DNA from: Centrapalus pauciflorus
Taxonomy: Eukaryota; Streptophyta; Magnoliopsida; Asterales; Asteraceae
Direction: 5' to 3'
Assembly (NCBI GenBank): GCA_020465985.1
Contig: JAANYP010000294.1
Coordinates: 1 to 64,000, forward strand
DNA length: 64,000 nucleotides
In this document: positions 1 to 11,240 of the stretch, in pieces
How positions within the stretch are numbered: the stretch's first letter is position 1
Layout of the letters: the number at the start of each line of letters is the position of its first letter
Position numbers and translations under genes: made by a program
Notes under the pieces: generated by a model
Seen by the model: only the letters and a program-made list of their open reading frames with translations
Told to the model about the DNA's origin: nothing
The model's database searches: none

Positions 1-1130
1 GTTATTCAATGATTACCCATATAAATTATTATTAGTATTTAACCGGGATGGTTCAACTGATCATGCTAAACTATAAAGTTATCATGGTACATGAACTTAT
101 GGTTTATGGCTACGTATAGTTTGATTTGTTGGTAAATGTTTCATAAAGTTTTCTCAAAATAATAAGATATATACATAGAAACATATTACCTTTTGAGGAA
201 TCTTCTGGTCCTTCGATGAATGCCTTATGTGTACATTCAATATCATTTTGCATCATTGTTGTTCCTGGATGGTCTAATCTGTTATGTCATAAACTCAATG
301 TTCCAATATCATAATATTTCCTTTTGATTACCATGTGTGATTCAATCATATTCATATATGTATAATATAAACAGAACCAAATGTTCGTAGATTTTCAAGT
401 ATATGTTTTACATTCATGATACACATAAAATCCTTATTCTCTATTACCATAGTTTGAGTTTTATACCAATTTGGGGCATATCGTTAAAACTCAACATATT
501 TCTTTGCTTTATAATTTGTATGTGTAGCATCGCTATCTGGAAAAACAGATTTTTTTTAAGAGAATCCTGATACAGCTTAGAGAAATGAGGCGATGTGCGA
601 CAAGTTCTTGGCCAATGGCCAATCATTCCATATCTAAAACAAGGATCTTCAGGATCCTGGGAAGAACTAGCTTTACATTCGTGGTACTGGAAAATTTTAC
701 ATAGCGATTAAATCTATAGTATCATAAATTAGCTTTCTGTTAAGCAATTTTGTTTCATGTATCGATGTCCAAAAATCTATGTTTCTGGATACGATTATTT
801 GTTTCATGAGCAATTTTCGCCTTTTGTCACATGGACATGCAATAAGCTTCTTAGAGATTTTTTCCCTTTTAAGGCTATATTTCTCTATGAGTTTCTTTAT
901 ATCGACAATTCTTTTGTCGGTATCTCTAGCTGCTTTAGTGAGTGCTCTGATGAATTTCATTGTTCTGAAATCAAGATTAAAAAAAAATCAGAGATATAAA
1001 GAAATTTTACGTAATATTAGCTTTCCAATCACTAAAGAGGGTCTACCCAGCCATTTACGTCTGATGCAGCAAATAGTATCTTCTCAATATTTGCCATTGA
1101 GACTATTAAAAAGAATTTTTTAAAACAACA
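1..1130 (-). mobile_element. Degraded Ty1/copia coding remnant (gag to GAG-pre-integrase), cut by the window edge
   Basis: Read on the minus strand, the segment around 240-300 encodes a HNRLDHPGTTMM-like string, the usual GAG-pre-integrase signature of copia polyproteins. The segment around 590-640 encodes a zinc-knuckle-like CFRYGMIGHWPRTC in which the second cysteine is replaced by tyrosine, followed by a CRTSPHFSKLYQ tail familiar from plant copia gag proteins. The order (zinc knuckle at higher coordinates, pre-integrase at lower) fits a minus-strand element running off the left edge. Stops and frame changes interrupt it. The frame at 697-960 is basic and could be the preceding gag portion, but I could not recognise it. 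Confidence 0.6.
444..690 (-). pseudogene. Copia gag C-terminal fragment with a damaged CCHC knuckle
   Basis: A short open stretch carries a C-x2-Y-x4-H-x4-C pattern where the family has C-x2-C-x4-H-x4-C. The zinc ligand change, the short length and the flanking stops make it non-functional. In intact elements this domain binds the element RNA during particle assembly. Confidence 0.55.
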
Positions 1131-1633
1131 TAAAATCAACACTAATTTATTTCAATAAGAACTGCAGTACAATAAAATGAGAGAATAAATGAAAACATAA
1201 TCAGAAAAGGATACACCCCTCCCATGGTAGTTGGAACAAACAATAGAAGAGTACCAAAATCAATACACTGATAAAAATTAAAAACGGGCTTAGCATCTTC
1301 ATCCGCCTTCAACTAAGTAAAAATTTTTTTTTTTAAGGAAGGTAGGAGAATGTGGTTTGTGAAATAATGAGGTTTAGTATCGGATATTTATAGAAAAATT
1401 CGACCATTAAACGGTCGAAAATATAACCGTTCAACGGTTATAAATCCATTGTGGATTTTATAAAAATGATTTGGAGGATAATGTCTCTTTAATATAAAAA
1501 TGATGATTAGAAATGTAATTTAAAAAATATGTTATTGACATAAAGGATGTGTATAAATAAGTTTAATGACGGATTAAATATAAGATATGTAAAAGAATCA
1601 ATAATCATAATTGTTAGTATTCATAAATTAAAT
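1131..1633. other. AT-rich stretch without a recognisable gene
   Basis: About 500 bases lie between the copia remnant and the AAATGTTAGT array. They have short homopolymers and no coherent reading frame. An AACGGT/ACCGTT hexamer recurs near 1405-1440 (one inverted and one direct copy), the only local structure I see. Confidence 0.4.
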
Positions 1634-1856
1634 AAATGTCAGATTGTTAGATTGCGTAAATAAATGTTAGTAAACAGAAAATAAATGTTAGATATAAATA
1701 AATGTTAGTTGCGGAAAGTAAATGTTAGTAACAATAAATAGATGTTAGTTAACATAAATAAGTAGGAGGCTTAGCCTTCTATAAATGTTAGTAATAAGAA
1801 TAAGAATAAGAATAAATGTTAGTATATATAAATAAAAGTTTAGTAAATGTTAGTAG
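1634..1856. repeat. Irregular array of an AAATGTTAGT decamer
   Basis: Nine exact or near copies of AAATGTTAGT begin at about 1634, 1662, 1683, 1700, 1719, 1740, 1782, 1813 and 1845. They are separated by AT-rich spacers of unequal length. The unequal spacing argues against a microsatellite or CRISPR-type array. It sits next to the putative primer-binding end of the copia LTR at 1993. Confidence 0.7.
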
Positions 1857-1975
1857 TCCTTGTATCCAATATGTAGTCATTTAGTTGTTAATTATGGTCT
1901 TTAACCATATATTTTTTTTCAATTTATTTCATACCTTGAGTGAAGGTGATTCTTGATTTGGTTGAGATATTGAGC

Positions 1976-2426
1976 TCCTCGTGCTGATAACGTGTTATAA
2001 TCTTAACAGAATTCAGATATCAATAAACCACCAAGAGTTGTAAAGAAACTTTTAATGCATATATCTTTCTTTCTCTTTGTATATCCCTAATTCACAAACC
2101 AATGCATCCCTTTTATACTACAAATTGAGAGACAACAAACACTATACACATCACTTCATAACTACTATTTGCTTTGCTTCTTACTTTGGTAAAAGACCAA
2201 AAATTATGCATCCATTATTGTCCTTTTATAACAACAGCCACTATTATATACCAATAATTCGAATTTTTTGAAAACCTTTTACCGATTGAATTTTTTTATT
2301 TTTTTATTTTTTACACACGTATACATGCAGAAGATGTACTCGAAATCGACCAAAAGAAATAACACTTTGAATAAAATCGATGAATGGGAGAAAAAATCAA
2401 ACCAACCTGGTGGCTCTAATACCAAT
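1976..2426 (-). mobile_element. Possible LTR and primer-binding end of the left copia
   Basis: On the minus strand, a terminus reading TTATAACA (1993-2000) is followed by CGTTATCAGCACGAG, a string often found just inside plant copia 5' LTRs. This would place an LTR to the right of 1993 and internal sequence to the left, matching the copia gag remnant. The outer LTR end is not resolved, and no paired LTR lies in the window. Confidence 0.35.
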
Positions 2427-2752
2427 TGTAGGTCCCGAATAATCAAGCAAACATACAATCAAACAACATATAATATAGAATACGAACCAGAATAATGACG
2501 ATAACCGAATATTATAAACCTTGAAAAAGGAGCACGAAGAACAAAATCTTTCTTTCTCTCTCAATGCAACGGCTACACACTACAAAACACCTTCAATTAT
2601 ACACACTAAAACCTAGTTAACCCTTTATATAATAACCTAATGAGGCCTAAGCCCGTGGTTAAACTAATTAAGCTCGTACAGAAATAACCTACCAACTATT
2701 AAAGACTTACAAATAAACCCCCAGACATGATTACAATTAATAGAGTCTAACA
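2427..2752 (-). mobile_element. Copia-type LTR (about 326 bp) with adjacent PBS remnant
   Basis: The plus strand reads GGCTCTAATACCA (2412-2424), the complement of the usual TGGTATYAGAGCC initiator-Met primer-binding site. It is followed by TGTAGGTCCC at 2427, and a terminus ending CTAACA falls at 2752. TG...CA ends, a minus-strand TATATAAAGGG-like box near 2625-2635 and the correctly placed PBS support an LTR in minus orientation. The internal region left of the PBS is almost entirely missing, and no target duplication was found, so it is a truncated remnant. Confidence 0.55.
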
Positions 2753-2754
2753 CG

Positions 2755-3192
2755 TTGGATGTAGAAGAGGCTGATATACATGAACAAATGGCCTTATCGT
2801 CAAATCGCCTTCAACAAAAGCGTATCTATCTGAATAAGACCAACAATCAGTTGCGATATGATACAGGCCCAAGGCGGTATTCGGACGAGAGGAGAGATGA
2901 TAGGAGAAGATATGACAATGATGAGAAAATGTATGATCATCGGAGAGAAAGAAGATAAGAGAGAAGAGACTATCGAGATGATCGCTGTTATGAAATGCGT
3001 GACGACAGAAGGGATGATGATAGGCAGGAGACTCACAGACGTGAGGACAGTCGGGACTCCTACCGAGCAAAAAAAATGCCGGAACGACGAGATGAACGAC
3101 CAAGGTTGGATGAACGTAAGACAGCTGAAGATTGTGGATGCTACAAATACGGGAAACCCGGTCACTTCGCTCGTGAATGCAAAAATCAGTAG
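2755..3192 (+). pseudogene. Copia gag fragment, Arg/Asp-rich with one zinc knuckle
   Basis: Two overlapping frames (2755-2958 and 2995-3192) together look like one gag C-terminal region split by a stop and frameshift. It is full of RRDDR/DERR repeats and ends in CYKYGKPGHFAREC, a knuckle whose second cysteine has become tyrosine. The basic tail and knuckle would have bound genomic RNA. The knuckle at 444-690 carries the same Cys-to-Tyr change in a different element, probably coincidence. Confidence 0.65.
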
Positions 3193-3283
3193 GAACGTGA
3201 CTTGGGTTACTATGAGTAAAAGGTCGCTAATATGAAGAAGAGAGCTGATGCAATGGCCCTCGTAGCATAGTAAGAATACAGGG

Positions 3284-3960
3284 TTGACGAGGTGTCTGAT
3301 GATGAGGAAGATAGGGCCAGAATTGTTATATGGCCAAAGAATTTGGTCCGCGGATTCTGCTACTCCCTCCGACTCCGAATCAGACAAGTCTGTAGAGGGA
3401 GAGAACATTGATGAATTTGCAGCCTGTCCGATGGCCAAATCTGGGGACTCAGAGTGTCCCACATCAGACTCCGAAGCAAATGAGGTACATTCCCTTCACT
3501 TTCATCAATCGTTAAATGTTAAATTTGTAAAGAATGAATGTAAATGGCACACACAACTGCATGAGTTAGAAGGAAATATAACATTGAAAAAGAAAAGTGT
3601 GTGAAAGCGGAACAACTGGCTCAATCAATAAAAGAAACATCTGATACGTTTGAAAAGAACTTGTTAAACGAATATAATCTAGTCAAAACCATTCTACAAG
3701 AAAAAGTAATGGTTAAGGATAGGAATACTTCACTTTAGAATTGTATTGATATAATTACTGAGGAAAAGAGTTCCTTGAAGTTAGAACTATTTGTTCTAAC
3801 AAAACGGTTAGAGTCTTTAAACGTGGAAAACTAATAAAACGAGTGCAAGTTTAAAGTGATCGAAAAACTGAGAATAGGTTTGTACTCACGAATCAAAACC
3901 CTTGATGATGAATTCTTATAACAGGGTCAAAACGCACAAACTATTCATCTAAATCAACCA
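3284..3960 (+). pseudogene. Copia gag/coiled-coil region
   Basis: An acidic Ser/Asp-rich stretch (SDSESDKS, PTSDSEANE) is followed by heptad-like Glu/Lys/Leu segments interrupted by stops. In Sireviruses a long coiled coil follows the gag knuckle, and this matches that placement. No enzymatic motif is present. Confidence 0.5.
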
Positions 3961-5520
3961 AAATAATCCAGGTTTTATCATTCCAAAGAAGGAATAGGTT
4001 TTTAAAATTCTACGTTTTTTAAAAAGGCACATGGGACGCGGGTATCGGGCCTTCTTTCATCACTCATCAGAAGAAGTCCAGGCCCAAGAGGAGGAGAAGA
4101 GAAATCAAAAAGAAAACAGGCAAATTCCATTTACGTATAAAAAAACAAAACGACAGTTATCCTTATAGAATACCTACTCTTGAGGATGATTTCTTTTTTT
4201 TTTTTCCAGTTATTATCAACCGAAATGAAAGCCAAACATGTTAAACCGATTCCTCATCCTTATATTCCTACCACTGTTCTTCAACACAAAATCAAAGTTT
4301 TAGAGGAGTAATTAAAGATTGCTCGTTAGAAAGCTTCTTCCAGTCAAGAAGCCATTCTCACATGTGAGGAAAATTTTGGAAAAATTTGTTTCTGAAAAGT
4401 TAAAGTCGTACACAAAAGATTCAAAAAACTCTCCTCCTGCTAGTGTCCTAAATACATCACTAGACAAAGGTAAGACCAAAATTGAATTCAACACAAACAT
4501 CTCCAAAGGTGAGTGTTCAAAATCTTTAAAATCTGAGGTTTCCATGAGAACCAAGAGTAATTCTAAGTCCTCAAAGATACCCACTCACCAAGGAAATCTC
4601 TCAAAATCTAAACTTACCAAACATACTGACTCTTCTCGTTTTCTACCTACAGATCATTTATGAAGGGTTCCAAAAAGGACAATGCAGGACTTTTCTAGTT
4701 TTATTGTGAAGAAGGCTGTCATGCCATCTGATATTGTATCTAGTGATAGGGGAATGTAATTTCTGAAAACAATGAATGTACCGTAACAAATTCGAATTCG
4801 TGTTTGAAATATTCATTCCCGTAAATGTTTGTTGTATGTCCTACTATTTTTAGACGCCAAGTACCTAAAAATAATAAATATGTGCCATATCCGGAAACGA
4901 GTGTTCGTAAAAAGAAAAATAAAAAAACAGTGCATCATTGGCCTCATCGAAAACTGAAACATGTATTCTACATTGAGGCTGCACCGAAGGCAAATATAAA
5001 ACAGATTTTGAAATTTCCCAAACCAAAGGTAACTTCACCGCCTAGGGTTTCCAAGCCAGTTGGCCCAACGTACAAATGGGTACAAAAAGGTTAGCATCTG
5101 GACCACATACAACTGCAATATGGGTTTCTAAAACTGTAAAATTGATATATGTATCTGGAACTCCTAACATGAATGGACGCATCTTTAAATGGGTACCGAA
5201 GTCGTGTGATTTAATGAAGATGGTTCTTGCTTACTTCATATCATTACCTGCACCTCAAAGAGATGACTTCTAGTTAATTCAGACTAGGACCCGTCCTTCC
5301 GTGTAACGGTTTCTGTGCATCAACGTAGAAAAATGGATGTGTTTGGCTCCTGTGCACACAATTTAGGACCCGTTCATAACCCAACATGTTTTCCAAACAA
5401 TTCAGTTCAGAACACGATTTGCATGTCACTTTAACATTGCCATCATGGATTTATTTCACCTGCCTGATAATTTATCTAAAACGTCATTCTCTTAACACAA
5501 TTTATATCTCAGGCAACATC
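3961..5520 (+). pseudogene. Low-complexity gag-protease linker of the copia element
   Basis: Lys/Ser-rich frames at 4319-4663 and 4825-5273 have no catalytic motif. They contain TYKWVQK and FKWVPK strings, the kind of W-V-P-K repeats that precede the protease in many plant Sirevirus polyproteins. Multiple stops and frameshifts show decay. No host gene is evident. Confidence 0.5.
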
Positions 5521-6765
5521 CGTTTGGTATATGGATTCAGGTTGCTCCAAGCACATGACTATGAGAAATAAAACTGTCCAACATCGTAGAAAAATACTGC
5601 GGAACAGTTAGGTTCGCAAATGACAATCACGCTTAGATAAAAGGATACGGTGATTTGGTTCTAAACAATCTAGTCATCAAGGACGTTGACTATGTCGAAG
5701 GAATTATCTCATAATCTTTTTAGCAAAGGATAACTCTGTGACAAAGGACTAGAATTGACGTTTAGGGAAAAATGTTGCAGTGTCAATTTCGATGACGGAA
5801 AAGAAATCCTAACTAGTTCTCGAAACTAAAACCTTTACTTCATCGATGTAGCCAAGCTATGGTAAAGGATAGCATCTGCGTGTTGACTAAAGCCTCCTTA
5901 AAGGACTCATGGTTATGGCATCGGAGACTATCTCATTTTGAACTTCGAATACAAGAACAAGCTAGCATCAAAACATCTGGTTAAGGGTCTCCCGGAACTC
6001 TGCTATGAAAAGGATCATCTGTGTTGAGCATTTGAGAAAGGAAAAATGAAGAGATCCTATCACAAACCAAAACCCGAACCATCATCTACGAGAGTTTTGG
6101 AGCTGCTGCATATGGGAAGTGGTATATGATGGTTATCGTTGACGACTATTCATGATACACCTGGGTTATGTTCTTGTGATCCAAGGATGAGACGGCTCAA
6201 TAAATCATCGATTTCATCAAGAGTGTCGAGACGCAACAATAGCTTCAGTACAATCAATCATATCTGACAATGGCATAGAATTCAAGAATTCGGTAGTAGA
6301 GAGTTTCCTACGATCGAAAGACATTCATCATCAACTCTCCGGCGCACGAACACCTCAACAGAATGTTACTGTTGAAAGACGAAATCATACCCTTGTGGAT
6401 GCTGCTCGCACTGTGTTAAATTACTCAAAGCTACCACCGTTCTTGTGAGCTGAAGCCATGTCCACAACTTGCTACACTCAAAACCGCTAATCATTCATAA
6501 TCGCTTTAAAAAAACTTCCTATCAACTCTATGTAAATAAAGTTCCTTATATTAAATACTTATGAGTTTTTGGTTGCAGGTGCTACAAACTGAAATGACAA
6601 GGACAACCTCGAAAATTCAACGAGAAAGCGGACGAAGTGATCTTTATTGGATACTCATCCAATTCAAAGGCATATCGCGCGTACAACACTTAACCAGGAA
6701 AGTCAACGAGAGTGAGAACATCACATTCGATGAGATGGCTAAAATGGCTCCGGAAGTTGACCAAT
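5521..6765 (+). pseudogene. Copia protease-integrase fragment
   Basis: The protease active-site motif D-S-G appears in YMDSGCSKHMT. Downstream, the frame can be followed with interruptions through LSHNLFSKG, WLWHRRLSH and pieces of the integrase core: a VDDYS string, a SDNG-like acidic site near 6265 and a QQN-TVERRN string holding the catalytic Glu near 6350-6390. At 6561-6767 a VFGCRCY...IFIGY-like block marks the end of integrase. Stops in every domain make it inactive. Confidence 0.65.
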
Positions 6766-6769
6766 AAAT

Positions 6770-7343
6770 GCTCAATTTTCTTGTATTCAGGGGTCACCAT
6801 CTGAGGGCACAAAATGCTTAGTTCGTGGAATCGGTTGGTGTACCCAGCTACATTCGTTCCTTTCATAGCTAGATTCCAAAACTCTGACTCCATCTTCTGT
6901 AGTTCATTTCTTGGGCAATACTCATCGGTTATCATTTGCTTTAACTCGGTCCAGGCGAGTTGGTAAGCTGCATCAATCCCCACAGACTGGGTATACGAGT
7001 TCCACCATGTCAAGGCGCTGTCTTGCAGAGTGTGGGTAGCGAATTTCACCTTGTCTGCTTCAATGCATCCGCTAACATGGAAGACAGACTCCAATTTTTC
7101 GAACCATCGTACCAATCCGACGGCTCCTTCAGTTCCATTGAAGTATCGGGGCTTGCAACTCAAAAACCCCTTAATTCCACAACCCTTTAGGTGGGTTTCA
7201 GTACCTCCCGTGGTGCGGCTAGCACCACCGTCTCCATTAGCAGAACTGTTTTGGTTGGTCTCATAAGTGGCTATCGCGGCGGCCACTCTTTGTGCGACTA
7301 ATTCCTCGATTTCTGCAGTGTTCATGGCTCTTCTCGGCGGCAT
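6770..7343 (-). pseudogene. Gypsy gag, 3'-truncated
   Basis: The likely start is the ATG at 7343 (MPPRRAMN...), after a short leader in the same frame. The protein carries the retrotransposon gag core with ALTWWNSY, AWTELKQMITDEYCPRNE and EFWNL...YTNRFHELS, all conserved in plant Ty3/gypsy gag. The frame is open up to MVTPEYKKIEHLL, where family members continue into the rest of gag and the CCHC knuckle. Here it runs into unrelated DNA at about 6770, so about half of gag is lost. Confidence 0.75.
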
Positions 7344-7461
7344 TATCTTAAAGTTTAAAGAAAAGAGCATAGTGTAAAAAGTTGAATCTTAAAGATTTAA
7401 ATTTTTCTTAAGGCACAACACTATAATCATCAAACACAATTTCATAAATAACTTGCAATAT

Positions 7462-8343
7462 TCATAACTTTCTTACAATGGGCGGGTTATTACCCGAAAA
7501 TTTTTGTCCTACACTATTACATAATATTTTTCCTAACATTACAAGGATAGATAAAAAGTAGCAAGTGTGGGAGTGATCAGGGGTCTCTCCCTTCTCCAAC
7601 GCGTTGAGGCGCTGAGCTAGCTCCTTGTTCCGAGCCTCGCTTTCGGCTAGTCGCTGCCGAAGCTCATCCAGGCCATCCTGTTGGATGGTGAGGGCATGCT
7701 GGTTAACCCAGTATAAATTGGAGTTATGAATCTCCTCCCGCTCCAAACGGGCAGTCAATTCTCCAATATTCTGGTTAAGTAACCGGATTTGGAGGTCATG
7801 TCATGCAGACCGTGCTACTAGCAGAGGTACGGTCTGGTCAGCCGTCTTCTGGGTGAGTGGTGGGATCGGTGCGGAGGATGGTCCTCCGACCTCGAACTGG
7901 GAAGGGATTCCTTCCTCTTGTCTCCACTCACGGAGAGTCTCAGGCATCCAGCCCCATCTTCGGGCGTCTACCCGTCGGTGCTGTGGTGAGGGATTTGGTT
8001 GAGGAGTCGAGATGGGAATAGACTCCCGCCTTGGTGTGATCACCCTCTTTCAGGGTGTATACAACATCTTTGGGCCGTTTGGGTAAGGACGGTACGACTT
8101 GAATGATGGCACCGCTGGGTGGTATGGAGTGCGGGCGGGGATCGCCGGGGATGGTGGATCTACCCTGGCGTTGTCCTTTTCTATCGGTTCTTCTTCGTCT
8201 GATTCTTCCATTGGATCCTCGTCCTCCGAGGGGTCTTCCTCCTCGGTCGGGTCCTCCTCAGAAAATACTTCCGGGTTGTATGGGCTGGTAGGGGTATACT
8301 CCTCTTCTGAGTCGGACAAAATGATTATCTCTTGGTGGGACAT
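7462..8343 (-). pseudogene. Acidic, proline-rich, coiled-coil pre-gag ORF with two in-frame stops
   Basis: One frame of about 294 codons runs from MSHQEIIILSDSEEE at 8343 to 7462, broken by two TGA codons near 8047 and 7798. Its parts are an acidic N-terminus (SDSEEEY then Glu/Asp/Pro runs), a Pro-rich middle, an Arg/Trp patch, and a C-terminal heptad-like segment (LDELRQRLAESEARNKELAQ). It lies between PBS and gag. Extra 5' frames are known in some plant gypsy elements, but I do not recognise a conserved function. The coiled coil suggests multimerisation. Confidence 0.5.
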
Positions 8344-8466
8344 GTTTTCTGCTATCAAGGTTCATGCATAGTCTTTTAGTTAGTTACAAATTATTTTCCA
8401 AATCAGTAAAACATAAGTGCAGTTATAGTATAGGGTACTAATGCAACCTAGTTCACTATAACTATG

Positions 8467-8478
8467 GCTCTGATACCA
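8467..8478 (-). promoter_or_regulatory. Primer-binding site (tRNA initiator-Met)
   Basis: The minus strand reads TGGTATCAGAGC, the standard plant PBS complementary to the 3' end of initiator tRNA-Met, three bases inside the LTR boundary at 8482. Confidence 0.8.
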
Positions 8479-8481
8479 ATC

Positions 8482-9412
8482 TGTCCCACCCCGTTACCCC
8501 GGTTGGCAACGAAGCGCGACGTCGCGGACATAACCATAATCATAACGAACGACCACTATATGGATGTTTTTAAAATACATCGTTAAAACTTTAAAATATA
8601 GCAATGTTTTACATAGTCTGATATGAGAAATGAAGTTCGCACAATACAGAGATTTAATTAGATAATTAAAATATCCAAAATAATGCAGCTAAATCTCCGT
8701 TAATTTTGAATATGCATGCTACTCCATGGATGCGGAAAGCTTGAAAGTAAATACGTCCGGAGGCATACTTGCCTTAATTTCCTGAAAATACACGCTAAAA
8801 TACGTCAACAAAAATTGTTGGTGAGCTCATAGGTTTACACGTAAATCTGACTTGTATGGACAACAATAGTAGAGTTTGAATTTATAAAATCATAAATTCC
8901 ATGTTATGTATTACATATAAACCATCATGCAACCGACGCTTAATTAAAAATGAGTTTGCCCTGTGCAGTATTCCCATACGTAATACTGTGTGTTAAATAT
9001 ATATGCACTCACTGTTAGCCGAACCGAACTAACCCGAATGGGGGACATGACTCCCGATAGATCTATCCACAATATATTCGCGTTTACAAATAAATGCAAT
9101 TAACGGTTCATGATATAAGGGCGGATGGAACCACATGTGTAATACAAAATAGAAATGAAGTTGTTTTCGTGTCCATATAAAAACGAAGCATGTATTTCAA
9201 CCCCAAAACATAATTGTGAAAATAGGGGCTATGAGGACTCACCGAACTTGTGATGGCAAAAATTAGCGAAAAGTGTAATTTTTCGTAAGTTGATGGATGG
9301 TGCACTGAGCGAGATTATTCGAGTCCTAAATGATAATAGGGACTTAATATCTCTAATATATGATAATATATATATTTATAGATTTTTGTGTCTTAAATCA
9401 CCTAACATTACA
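8482..9412 (-). repeat. Gypsy 5' LTR (about 931 bp)
   Basis: The inner boundary is set by the PBS: plus strand TGTCCCACC at 8482. The outer end is less certain. I place it at the ATTACA terminus (9412) just before a (TA)n run, giving TG...CA ends. No partner LTR is in the window. Confidence 0.5.
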
Positions 9413-9434
9413 AGTTTATATATATATATATATA

Positions 9435-11201
9435 TGACGCGTGCAAAACACACCTCAGGTTTTAATGTCTAAATGAACCCAAAGTATAAATTACACAACT
9501 GGCAGTGTACCAATCGTGTGCAATATAGCTTTAAGAATCACCCAGGATTTATCGAACTCAGGGAACGGAATAAAGATCGGAGACTCCAATACTACAACCT
9601 AAACCAATATTTAGCTATTTTTGACGTTTTGAGGAAGTTATCAACTAAAGACTTAAAATTAACTAACAGGATAACTATAGCAAACTAAGTAACACAAGAA
9701 TAAAAAGTTAAACTAATATTTTTGGATTTTTCAGATTAAAATAAAAACTAATTCTAGCAAACAAGAATTAAACTAAACAACTAAAGCAAGCAAGTAACGA
9801 CAACTAAATTATACGAACCAAACTGATTAAAGCAAAATCAAATCAAACTAACTTAAGCAAGTAAAGAACGATGATAAGGAATTTTACGAAACTCTTATAT
9901 TACGAAAACGTCACCCACTTGGAATTTAAATACTATAATTAATTGGCGGCGGTCTGAATTGATCGATTAAAGATAAATCGGTTAATAACCAATTATAAAT
10001 ATTCACTTAAGCCCGGAATTATGGATTAATCTACCGAATATTAGATTTCTCCAAATAAAGATTAAATCATGACAAAACACGTGAAAACAATAAAGTTAAT
10101 TGAATTGAATTCCAATATTAACCAACAATCTTATTATCGCAAAAAGATGCTAAAAACTATTAATTAATACCGAGAATTAAACCAACCAACTTTATTTATT
10201 TGGAAATCAAGCTTTACGGATTATTAGTTTTATTATCGCAACACAATGCCTAAAAACTAATAAACACGCAAAGTTCTAGATCAATAATTCATCACAAAAT
10301 CATTATCGCAATACAATGCCTAGAAAATATAATCAATTATCAATTTTTCATCCAAAGTTTCAATTTTTATTAAAAACGCAGATTCAACCAATAATTATTT
10401 TCGCAAAACAATGCTAAACGATTGATAAAAATCTGATTTTTAACAAAAATATTTGAAGAACATCAAAAATCTAGTAAATATAATCCATAAACCGTCAATC
10501 AATCCAAAACGGGTGAACAAGAAAACTACTCACGATCCATAATAAAAACAGAAAATAAACAAAATTTAATAGCATTCATTATGAAATACGAAAGAAAAAG
10601 GAACGAATGTACCGAAATCTTGCAAAAAGTGACGAAAAACCAACGATTACCGCTAACCGAATGCTTCAATCCACGCGAATATCAACCCCGAATGATTAAT
10701 CAACTAAAACTACCTTAAACCTACTTGAATATGGGAAGAAAAACTGTTAAAAATTGTAAAACTATGCTGGAAATCGAGAAAATTAGGTGATGTCTTCGTT
10801 CTGGCCGAATCTGTTCTGTATATAAGGATTCTGCGCCGCCTACGACCGTAGGCCTTAAGCTCCACGGTCGTAGGCCATGTTGACTTGGTCAAACCTGTGC
10901 CCTAGCCCACGGTAATGCTCCTTGTACCTCCTATGGTCGTAGGCTTCCCCCTTCTACGGTCGTAGGCTCAAAAATTCACCAATTTCGCTTCTTTTCTTCT
11001 AGAAAATCCACGAGAACTCGTCGGGGCTTCAAAGTTTGTCGGTTTTTCTTCGATGTTCATTCCTTCGTCGATAAAACCTCTTTTGTCCTATGAATCACAA
11101 AAATGAATGAATTAGATATCTATTTCACGTATTTCGAGAGAAAAACCGACCAAATTGCAAGGGAAATGATGCCAAAAATATGTATAAATATGACCATATC
11201 A
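9435..11201 (-). repeat. 3' LTR of the TR-GAG element (1767 bp)
   Basis: Pairs with 16308-18111 over its whole length. It holds four copies of a TTATCGCAA...ACAATGC motif (10132-10422) and a cluster of ACGGTCGTAGGC motifs (10838-10968). It is 37 bp shorter than its partner, mostly from one indel. Confidence 0.88.
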
Positions 11202-11240
11202 AAATACCCCACACTTGAACTTTGCTTGTCCTCAAGCAAA
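11202..11240 (-). promoter_or_regulatory. Polypurine tract with upstream AGGA-loop hairpin
   Basis: On the minus strand an 8 bp stem TTTGCTTG/CAAGCAAA with loop AGGA (11221-11240) is followed after GTTCA by AGTGTGGGGTATTTT, which abuts the 3' LTR. Such purine tracts prime plus-strand DNA synthesis in LTR elements. The hairpin is an observation, and its role is inferred. Confidence 0.65.

Larger units (their letters stand above)
2753..6770 (+). mobile_element. Decayed Sirevirus-like Ty1/copia element, gag through integrase
   Basis: Plus-strand frames give, in order: an Arg/Asp-rich gag tail with a CCHC-like knuckle (3139-3180), a long coiled-coil-like region (about 3590-3960), a TYKWVQK linker (about 5070), a protease motif YMDSGCSKHMT (about 5528), a pre-integrase/zinc region WLWHRRLSH (5910-5939), integrase core pieces (6140-6400) and a VFGCRCY motif (about 6565). 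Many stops and frameshifts break it. The long coiled coil behind gag and the KWVPK-like linker are typical of Sirevirus-type copia elements. Reverse transcriptase, RNase H and the 3' LTR are absent because the element ends abruptly near 6770 against an unrelated gypsy fragment. Confidence 0.7.
6770..9412 (-). mobile_element. 5' part of a Ty3/gypsy element (LTR, PBS, pre-gag ORF, gag)
   Basis: Read on the minus strand: an LTR (9412 to 8482), a PBS complementary to tRNA initiator-Met (plus strand GCTCTGATACCA, 8467-8478), an acidic pre-gag frame (8343-7462), then gag (7343-6770). Gag stops in mid-domain at about 6770, where the copia pseudogene begins on the other strand. Protease, RT and integrase are therefore missing. 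The PBS and gag type suggest a chromovirus-related lineage, but without RT the clade stays open. Confidence 0.7.

Noticed and set aside
1634..1856. CRISPR-like array
   Set aside because: Repeats are only 10 bases with irregular spacers, in plant DNA.
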